A stretch of DNA of 64,000 bases from assembly GCF_000332195.1 (NCBI RefSeq), contig NZ_KB235922.1, positions 5,863,322-5,927,321 of the forward strand, written 5' to 3'. The translations under genes and the position numbers were made by a program. The notes below the pieces were generated by a model that worked only from the letters and a program-made list of their open reading frames with translations, had not been told where the DNA came from and did no database searches. Positions within the stretch are counted from its first letter, which is position 1. Every line of letters begins with the position of its first letter. This DNA is from Pleurocapsa sp. PCC 7319. GTDB lineage: Bacteria; Cyanobacteriota; Cyanobacteriia; Cyanobacteriales; Xenococcaceae. Positions 54,207-61,164 of the stretch are shown here, piece by piece.

Positions 54207-55324
54207 CAATAACCATCGAGCCACCTTTAACCTTAGTAGCGGAACTTACCTATCGCTGCCCTCTGCGTTGTCCTTACTGTTCCAATCCTACAGATTACGC
54301 CAGCAGTAACTACCAACAAGAATTAGTCACCGAACACTGGCTTGATACCATTCAACAGGCTGCTAATCTGGGAATTTTGCAGCTTGGTTTTACTGGGGGC
54401 GAACCTCTTTTGAGGCAAGATTTAGAACTGATGGTGGCAGCAGCAGCAACAACGGGAATATATACCAGCTTGATTACAGCAGGTACGCTATTAACCGAAT
54501 CAAGGGCAGCTAAACTACGAGACTGCGGATTAGACCACATCCAAATCAGCATTCAAGACAGCCAAGCCGACAAATCTAACTATATTGCGGGAACTGCTTG
54601 TTTTGAGTCTAAGCTAGCTGCGATACGCTTGGTTAAACAATTGGGATTTCCACTGACGATTAATGTTGTCTTACATCGTCATAACTTAGATCGAATCGCA
54701 GAGATTTTAGACTTGTGCCAAACTTTAGCAGCAGATCGTGTTGAATTGGCTAATACTCAATATTATGGTTGGGCTTTACACAATCGAGATGCTTTATTGC
54801 CCACCCTAGAACAGTTGGAACGAGCCAAACAAGCAGTAGCCGCTCGACAGCAACAATTTCCGATGGGTATCGTCTACGTCCTACCCGATTACTACGAACA
54901 GTATCCCAAACCCTGCATGGGAGGATGGGGAAACCGCACGATGGTAATCGCTCCCAATGGCGATGTTTTACCCTGTCAAGCAGCTACTTCAATTTCCGAA
55001 CTAACCTTTGATAATGTTCGAGATCGTTCTTTGAATTGGATTTGGTACGAATCAACAGCATTCAATCGCTTTCGCGGTACTGATTGGATGGAAGAACCCT
55101 GTCGAAGCTGTCCCAGCAAAACACTTGACTTTGGTGGTTGTCGCTGTCAGGCTTTTATGCTTACAGGATCGGCAACGGCTACCGATCCTGTCTGTCATCT
55201 CGCACCAGATAATCAGGCGATCGCACTGGCTAAAAAACAATCGCAGTTGGCATCTGAGAGTTTTATTTATCGTTCAAGATCGAGCAAGCAAAAATTAACA
55301 ACCAATTACAGATCGGGTCAGTAA
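54203..55324 (+). CDS. pqqE: PqqA peptide cyclase PqqE (radical SAM, SPASM)
   Basis: 373 residues. The radical SAM cluster motif is C19-x3-C23-x2-C26 (ELTYRCPLRCPYCSNP), followed by GFTGGEPLLRQDLEL. The SPASM part has KPCMGGWGNRTMVIAPNGDV, PCRSCPSKTLDFGG and CRCQAF...PVCHLAP. It forms the Glu-Tyr carbon-carbon bond in PqqA. The C-terminal 33 residues (after DNQAIA) are encoded by DNA that is duplicated at 11878-12097, so the original tail is uncertain. ATG 54203 is chosen because of the ATGA overlap with pqqD. Confidence 0.96.
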   Translation: MTITIEPPLTLVAELTYRCPLRCPYCSNPTDYASSNYQQELVTEHWLDTIQQAANLGILQLGFTGGEPLLRQDLELMVAAAATTGIYTSLITAGTLLTESRAAKLRDCGLDHIQISIQDSQADKSNYIAGTACFESKLAAIRLVKQLGFPLTINVVLHRHNLDRIAEILDLCQTLAADRVELANTQYYGWALHNRDALLPTLEQLERAKQAVAARQQQFPMGIVYVLPDYYEQYPKPCMGGWGNRTMVIAPNGDVLPCQAATSISELTFDNVRDRSLNWIWYESTAFNRFRGTDWMEEPCRSCPSKTLDFGGCRCQAFMLTGSATATDPVCHLAPDNQAIALAKKQSQLASESFIYRSRSSKQKLTTNYRSGQ

Positions 55325-55412
55325 CCAGGGCAAACGCATCTTAAGATGAATCAGTTTAAACCAAACATGGCATAATACCAATTTCAGTAGATCAAAAAAT
55401 CATTTTCTAACA

Positions 55413-55492
55413 GGCGATCGCGTTGCACCAAGAAGAGAGTTTATTGAAACTCATGCACCTAAGTTGAATCTAGACGATCTCGATATTTAATT
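55413..55492 (+). pseudogene. Duplicated gyrB 3' end
   Basis: 80 bases match gyrB 13756-13835 (opposite strand), coding [18 protein letters not shown] and the DLDI end with stop. Homology starts right at GGCGATCGCG, a HIP1 site, and the upstream bases differ. There are no visible changes in the coding part, so the copy is young or maintained. Confidence 0.85.
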
Positions 55493-55529
55493 CTTGTCGG
55501 TTAAAGTATCAAGTGAAATGTTAGATAAT

Positions 55530-55699
55530 CATTGTTAAAACCCAAGAAATTGTAGAAGTTCACGTTGGCGATCACCCTCATATCGATCTCTTTATTGAAA
55601 AGTCAGAAAGTCAGACCTAAACGATCACTTGCTTTCAAGCTACTAAATCGTGAGAGACTGAATAAAGCTGGATAACATCAATCTATTCTTCTACTTGGC
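55530..55699 (+). repeat. Duplicated gyrB-ATPase intergenic segment
   Basis: Matches the minus strand of about 13450-13620 with a few substitutions, e.g. GGCGATCACC for GGCGATCGCC. About 100 bases next to the gyrB tail are replaced by unrelated sequence (55493-55529). It ends at TTGGC, where the ATPase fragment joins. Confidence 0.8.
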
Positions 55700-56143
55700 T
55701 TATGCTTAAAGTTACCGCCATTTAATTTCCAACAGGTTAGAGATTTGGCACAAAGATACGAACTAAATTGGCAAGGTAACGAAGTCGAACAATTAATGTC
55801 TTTGGTAGGGGGACATCCTTATCTAGTTAACATTGCCTTATATTATCTCAGCCACGAAGTTATAGATTTCGAACGGCTATTATCAGATGCACCCAAACCT
55901 ACAGGAATTTATCGCCAACACCTGCAAAGCTATTTAATCCTATTGCAACAAGAACCGCAGTTAATATCCGCAATGTATAACCTGGTTAATAGTAGCGAAC
56001 CGATAAGGTTAGATGTGCTAGTAGCCTATAAACTAGAAAGTCTGGGACTAATTGAGTTAGATCGTTTTTTTGCCTAAGTTAGTTGTCAATTGTATCGTCT
56101 TTATTTTCAGGAAGTCTTAGAACTCTATCGAAGCGATCACTAA
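55697..56143 (+). pseudogene. Truncated copy of the AAA-like ATPase gene
   Basis: Covers residues 304 to the end of the ATPase encoded at 12081-13442; the P-loop half is deleted, and the join uses a GGC microhomology (55697-55699). The protein frame is nearly identical until a C-to-T change makes TAA at 56075-56077 (DRFFAQ becomes DRFFA-stop). Beyond it the match goes on to SDH-stop. Not functional. Confidence 0.9.
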
Positions 56144-57921
56144 ATGCTTCTAAGAAAAACTCAATCGTAACTAACCTCACTTCGGGTTAAGAGAATTAAC
56201 TGGTTAGGATAGCTATTAGCTATTAGCTTTTCAGGTATTTTTTAGAAAGTTTCACAGTAAAATTTAGCGAGAAAATAATGTTTTTCTATTAATAAAATGT
56301 ATTTGGCAATTATTTATTATATTTATTTATAATTGCCAAACAAGTTACAAATATAATTTGACAAATATTTTAATTAAAAATTTGCCTTTGCGATCAATTA
56401 CCAAGACAAAAACATAATGTAATAAAGCCTGTTAAATAAGCTAACAATCTGACTTTTTATTTGTCGAAAATAAAAATTAATAAATGTAAAAAACAGCTTT
56501 AAATAAGTGAAATAGCTATAAATTAAATTTAGCCCGATAAAAATAAGCAAACAAATAGCGTATCGTTTGACATTAATACAGAGGCGGATAAAACCCCTGG
56601 AAAAATCAATACTTAATTTTGTTCATTACTTTAGAAAAGGTATGAGTTAGACTACTTTTTGTCAAAAAGCTGATTGACAAAACCTTAGGTACTATTTGTT
56701 GGTACTGTACCCAAAAAAACACACTAAAACTATTAGCGATTACTACTGCAATATACAAATTAAGTTATCTGGGGATAGCTATGTTTTCCATACCCAACAA
56801 TATTTTTTCTTTCTTTAAACCTAAACTCAATATGAAAAATTCCTCCGTAAATAACCAGAACGATAGAACAACTAACCGTCTTGCAAGGATGTTTGAGCGA
56901 TCGCCAAACTCTCTCGGATATGTTTGAATCCTTTGCTGGCAAACTAAGAGACGAATTGGATAATGCCCCTTGTGTTCAACCCAGTCGTTTTACACCGATG
57001 ACAGCAACCTTGGTGCAAAATCAAATTGCACCTTCTGATAGCAGCGTCACTACAAGATCGAATAGTGCGCTTTAAACCATAGCAATTGCTAGATAAATTG
57101 ATCGGTAGCGAGAGCCAAAATACAGATAAACGTGAGTTCGACGAAGAAATATTAGACAAGTTAGGACTGGGTTAAAGGGTAAAGGTTAACGGGAAAAGGT
57201 TGTTCTATCGTTCCCTTAACCCTTACCCCTTTACCTTTTTCCTATATTTATACGTCTTCTTACAACTCATCGAACTCACGTTGAAAACGTCGTTTCAGTA
57301 ATCAAGTACAATTACTCAGTTGCATAACTGGGATGCTCCCCTTGTAGTCTTTATTAGATTTCGTATTTTTTTTAATGAATTATTGCTTTTTTTCTATTCC
57401 TTTATTTTATAAAAAATTGACAAAAACCTTAAGATAAACAAACACATTTTGGATCAACGATCTTTCTTACTTTTATATATAGTGTTGAATAAATAGCAAT
57501 ATATAAAGTCGTAAAATCATGAATTATTAATTGTAGAAAAAAATAGATCGATTCTGTAATAAAATAATCCTTAGCTACAAATAAAAAGGTTAAACAACTA
57601 GTAGTAATTGATATGAATTCGACAGTATTTTAAGATTAAAAAGTCAGATATATTATACTGACCAATTAAAAATACAAATTGAAGCGAGATAGTGAAATGC
57701 AGTATACAAAGTCATTAACTAGCGGGTTCGCCAAACATTACATCCTTAATCTGTAATATTAAAAAAATAATTAAATAGTCTGTAGGCTCGCGCAATAGTG
57801 AGTGTCGTGTAAGTATCAATTATATTTTTTTGATTGACATTATTATTTAACAAAAAAAAGAAATATAGATCAAATATATCTAGAAAATAACTTTATCAAT
57901 TAAAAGTATAAAATAATTCAA
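56144..57921. other. Gene-poor AT-rich region upstream of the cyanobactin cluster
   Basis: About 1.8 kb. Two short overlapping frames (56781-56927 and 56881-57075, the latter containing MFESFAGKLRDELDNAPCVQ) could be a frameshifted small gene, but I do not recognise it. A GCTATTA repeat (56211-56226) and a MITE (57130-57281) are present. The last 600 bases before patA are AT-rich and without a clear ribosome binding site or terminator; they probably contain the promoter of the patA operon. Confidence 0.5.
57130..57281. mobile_element. MITE-like element, ACGTGAGTTCGA family, copy 2
   Basis: 152 bases between ACGTGAGTTCGACGA and TCATCGAACTCACGT. The interior carries GGGTTAAAGGGTAAAGG and its inverted match, which can fold into a hairpin. 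No convincing target duplication. Copy 1 is at 11907-12037, the other side of the duplicated segment. Confidence 0.78.
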
Positions 57922-59934
57922 ATGTTCGATCTTACTAAGCTACCTGGTATTCAACAATTATGGTCAAAAACTAAAGGTGACCCCAAGATTTGCGTAGCAA
58001 TTTTAGATGGTTTAGTTGACCAAACTCATCCCTGTTTTGAGGGAGCTAATTTGGCTCGATTGCCTACTCTGGTTGAAGGGGAAGCTAGTCTTGATGGCAC
58101 TATGTCTACCCATGGAACTCATGTGACTAGCATTATCTTTGGTCAGCCTAATTCTGCGCTTCCTGGGATTGCCCCTAAATGTAAAGGATCGATCGTTCCT
58201 GTATTTTCCGACCGACAACGTAGCCTGTCTCAACTCGATTTAGCTCGTGCGATCGAACAAGCAGTTAGTGCTGGCGCAGACATTATTAATATTAGTGGGG
58301 GACAACTAACTGATGACGGCGAAGCCGAAGATTGGCTCAAGCGTGCAGTGCGTCTGTGCCAGGAAAATAATGTCTTAATTGTGGCAGCAGCGGGCAATGA
58401 TGGCTGTGAGTGTTTGCACGTTCCAGCAGCACTCCCAGCAGTCTTAGCAGTAGGGGCAATGGATGGTTTAGGACAACCTCTAGAAATTAGCAACTGGGGG
58501 AAAACCTACCAAAGTCAGGGCATTCTTGCCCCAGGTGAAAATATATTAGGGGCAAAGCCAGGAGGGGGGACGGTAAGGCTAAGTGGCACTAGCTTTGCTA
58601 CGCCGATTGTTACTGGGGTTGCTGCTTTATTACTAAGTTTGCAACATCAATACGGAGAAATCGATCCACAGCAGGTACGCACTGCCTTGTTAAAGACTGC
58701 TCTACCTTGCGATTTTAGCTTGAAAAACGACCATCAGCGTTGTTTAGTAGGAAAGCTGGATATTTTTAGTGCGCTTAAATATTTAACAGGAGAAATTATG
58801 ACGAAAGAATTACAAACCATTGAAGCTTCGGGTTGCGGTTGCGGTGGCAACGATAACACCAGTACTGAAGTTTTAGCTAATACAGCAGTTTCCAACGAGT
58901 TAGAAACCGAGTCAAAACAAACTGTTGTCTCCAATAGCGAAGATCGAGAAGTCAAATCAAGCGAATTAGTTACTGCTTCTGCTGCTGAAACTATGTATAC
59001 CTCTAATACATCTGCCGATCGAACAACTTCTATGCCTACTCAATCTGCTAACTTTGTTAACGCCAGTCAAGCACCCAGCAATATATCCGAAGTAAATTTA
59101 GTGTATGCCCTTGGTACACTGGGATACGATTTTGGCTCTGAAGCTAGACGAGACTCTTTTAAACAATTTATGTCGGGTGTGGCAATCGAACCTGGCATTT
59201 TAGTGCCAGCTAACCCCTATGATGCTCGTCAGATGGTGGATTACTTAGGAGAGAATCTTTCCGAAGCCAAGTCTTTGATTTGGACTTTGAATATGGAATT
59301 GACTCCTATTTATGCGATCGAGCCTGTAGGTACTTTTGCTCGTGATGTCTATGAAGTTTTTCAAGAATTTTTGTCGGGACAGGTACAGGCTGAAGACAAC
59401 GACGAGTATATCGAGCGAGTCAGTATTCCTGGACGCATCACGGGAAGGACAGTAAGGCTGTTTTCAGGACAGATTGTGCCAGTAATCGAACCTGAAAGTC
59501 CTCGCGGAATGTATGGCTGGAAGGTTAACACCTTAGTTGGTTCGGCTCTTGAAGCAGTAAGAACTCAAGAAGGAGATGTTGATGAACAGCAAATGCGAAG
59601 ATCTCTTGGTAGTTTCCTCAACCGCGTTTACTATGACTTGCGGAATTTAGGTCAAACTTCTCAAGACCGCGCACTCAATTTTGCTGCTACCAATGCTTTT
59701 CAGGCTGCTTCTACTTTCTCAGAGGCAGTGGCAACGGGAATGGAGTTAGATAGCATTAACGTCCAAAAGAGTCCTTTCTGTCGTCTGGATAGCGATTGTT
59801 GGGACGTACAGTTAAAATTCTTCGACCCAGAAAATAGTCGCAGAGCTAAAAAAGTATTCCGCTTTACTATCGATGTGAGTGACCTAGTGCCAGTTACTTT
59901 GGGCGAAGTTCGCTCTTGGTCTACTCCTTATTAA
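57922..59934 (+). CDS. patA: Cyanobactin N-terminal protease PatA ([14 protein letters not shown], with PatA/PatG C-terminal domain)
   Basis: 670 residues. The subtilisin domain (1-290) has D29 in VAILDGLVDQTHP, H64 in STHGTHVTSIIFG and S224 in LSGTSFATP, with an oxyanion Asn in IVAAAGNDG. A low-complexity linker with a Cys-rich GCGCGGND (about 302-310) leads to a domain (about 395-670: LVYALGTLGYDFGSEARRDS, GRITGRTVRLFSGQIVP) seen in PatA and PatG. PatA cuts precursor peptides at the N-terminal side of each core cassette. It is the first gene of the cluster. No signal peptide, so it acts in the cytosol. Confidence 0.93.
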   Translation: MFDLTKLPGIQQLWSKTKGDPKICVAILDGLVDQTHPCFEGANLARLPTLVEGEASLDGTMSTHGTHVTSIIFGQPNSALPGIAPKCKGSIVPVFSDRQRSLSQLDLARAIEQAVSAGADIINISGGQLTDDGEAEDWLKRAVRLCQENNVLIVAAAGNDGCECLHVPAALPAVLAVGAMDGLGQPLEISNWGKTYQSQGILAPGENILGAKPGGGTVRLSGTSFATPIVTGVAALLLSLQHQYGEIDPQQVRTALLKTALPCDFSLKNDHQRCLVGKLDIFSALKYLTGEIMTKELQTIEASGCGCGGNDNTSTEVLANTAVSNELETESKQTVVSNSEDREVKSSELVTASAAETMYTSNTSADRTTSMPTQSANFVNASQAPSNISEVNLVYALGTLGYDFGSEARRDSFKQFMSGVAIEPGILVPANPYDARQMVDYLGENLSEAKSLIWTLNMELTPIYAIEPVGTFARDVYEVFQEFLSGQVQAEDNDEYIERVSIPGRITGRTVRLFSGQIVPVIEPESPRGMYGWKVNTLVGSALEAVRTQEGDVDEQQMRRSLGSFLNRVYYDLRNLGQTSQDRALNFAATNAFQAASTFSEAVATGMELDSINVQKSPFCRLDSDCWDVQLKFFDPENSRRAKKVFRFTIDVSDLVPVTLGEVRSWSTPY

Positions 59935-59984
59935 TTCTCGATCGCGCTTTGTTGGAAATCAAATAGCTAAACGCCTTCAAAATC

Positions 59985-60182
59985 ATGAGATTACCAAAAC
60001 TTGCAGTTCCAGTAAAAAGACCCGATCTTATTTTCCCCCATCGATCGGTAGATATTGTTCATGGTCGAGGTGAAGACCTCCTACATATTCGGATGGACTT
60101 GATGCATGGGGCTAACTATAACGATCCACCCCAATTTCGCTATCCCAGTTATCAGCAGGTTATGACTTCTATTTGGGGTTAA
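59985..60182 (+). CDS. patB: Cyanobactin cluster protein PatB
   Basis: 65 residues, conserved small protein in patellamide-type clusters between patA and patC. Visible strings are MRLPKLAVPVKRPDLIFPHR and RGEDLLHIRMDLMHGANYND. There is no known activity, and reports on related clusters find it is not needed for product formation in E. coli. It follows patA by 50 bases. Assignment rests on position, length and the PPQFRYPSYQ-type end. Confidence 0.8.
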   Translation: MRLPKLAVPVKRPDLIFPHRSVDIVHGRGEDLLHIRMDLMHGANYNDPPQFRYPSYQQVMTSIWG

Positions 60183-60249
60183 GACTGTTGTGACTGTTGA
60201 CCCTTAATTCAATAGCATCAATAGCAACCCTAAATGAAATGAGAAATTC

Positions 60250-60270
60250 CTACTACCCACTACCCACTAC
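60250..60270 (+). repeat. CTACCCA heptamer array upstream of patC
   Basis: Three units of CTACCCA lie between patB and patC, in the 117-base gap. It belongs with the heptamer repeats seen inside the MITE-like elements of this window, but no inverted ends are visible here. Confidence 0.6.
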
Positions 60271-60299
60271 CTAAAAACTAATTAGGAGAATAAATAACT

Positions 60300-60542
60300 A
60301 TGCCAGAAGAAGTAACCCCAACCCGTCGGAAAACTCGTGGGAAGAAAACCACGGCAAAAGCTAAATCAGAACCAACTCAACCAGAAGAAAAAGCTTCAGT
60401 GCCACCAAAAATACAGGAGCGCAAGAAACCTAAAATTTTGGCGACTGGACTAGAAGATTACGGCAAGTGGAAAGCCATGTTTAAAGACCACCAGCGTCAA
60501 GAAAATGAGCCTCCCTTCCGTCGGGGACGCATTTGGTCGTAG
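60300..60542 (+). CDS. patC: Cyanobactin cluster protein PatC
   Basis: 80 residues, with AGGAG at 60284-60288. The N-terminal half is a basic, Pro/Lys/Thr-rich disordered stretch (RRKTRGKKTTAKAKSEP). The C-terminal 35 residues (ILATGLEDYGKWKAM, then KDHQRQENEPPFRRGRIW) are nearly identical to the end of the next protein. PatC-type proteins have no known function. The tail is basic-acidic mixed and aromatic, and may be a docking segment; that is inference. Confidence 0.75.
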   Translation: MPEEVTPTRRKTRGKKTTAKAKSEPTQPEEKASVPPKIQERKKPKILATGLEDYGKWKAMFKDHQRQENEPPFRRGRIWS

Positions 60543-60571
60543 CATCATATCTAATTTTGCAGAGAATAAAT

Positions 60572-61036
60572 ATGTCTAACTTTCGTATTTTTGGTCGTAT
60601 CGTCGATCGCGGTTCTGGTTCGGGGATTCCTAATCTCCGTGTTGAAGTTTGGGATAAAGATGTCAAACACGATGATTTATGCGGAACTGCGGTAACTAAT
60701 GCTCAAGGCAATTACGAGATCGTATTCGACGAATCTGCTTTTAAAGATTCGCCAAAGGATACTCTACCCGATGTTTATCTGCAAATTTTCCAGGGAAATA
60801 AGCAGGTTGAGAGTACCAAAGACGCTGTACGTAAAAATGTTCCTTCAGGCGATACGGAAATCAATTTTGAGTTAGGCATTGCTGCTAATTCTGCTTCTAA
60901 GATAATGCGATCGCGTCCCAAACCAACCATACTGGCGACTGGACTAGAGGACTATGGCAAGTGGAAAGCCATGTATAAAGACCATCAGCGCCAAGAAAAT
61001 GAGCCACCCTTCCGTCGGGGTCGCATTTGGGCATAG
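60572..61036 (+). CDS. Transthyretin-like beta-sandwich domain protein with PatC-type C-terminal tail
   Basis: 154 residues from ATG 60572. Residues 1-115 look like a carboxypeptidase-regulatory/transthyretin-like fold: FRIFGRIVDRGSGSGIPNLR, VEVWDKD, LCGTAVTNAQGNYEIVFDES and DVYLQIFQGNKQVEST. Such folds bind peptides, sugars or partners. Residues 120-154 repeat the PatC tail (60929-61033 against 60435-60539), with 12 base changes in 105 but only two amino-acid changes. I do not know this protein from the classical patellamide cluster. It is inside the operon, before patD. Confidence 0.8.
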   Translation: MSNFRIFGRIVDRGSGSGIPNLRVEVWDKDVKHDDLCGTAVTNAQGNYEIVFDESAFKDSPKDTLPDVYLQIFQGNKQVESTKDAVRKNVPSGDTEINFELGIAANSASKIMRSRPKPTILATGLEDYGKWKAMYKDHQRQENEPPFRRGRIWA

Positions 61037-61037
61037 C

Positions 61038-61151
61038 TATAGCTGTACAAAGTTACGTTAGGACAGATTAGTTATCTGCTCGAAAGTAGCAAGTAGCAAG
61101 TAGCAAGTAAGAATTTTAAAGGATGTCCTAACGCTGATACATGATGCTATG
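61038..61151. mobile_element. MITE-like element, TATAGC family, copy 3, between patC-like gene and patD
   Basis: 114 bases. Left end TATAGCTGTACAAAGTTACG then TTAGGACA; right end TGTCCTAACGCTGATACATG then ATGCTATG. The centre has AGTAGCA heptamers (three). It covers the ATG at 61141, which shows that the longer patD start is not original. Confidence 0.8.
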
Positions 61152-61164
61152 GAGTAAAAGTGTT

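Noticed and set aside
61141-61164. Earlier patD start (ATG 61141)
   Set aside because: It lies in the right end of a MITE; the ATG at 61165 matches family N-termini and has a suitable GGAG upstream.
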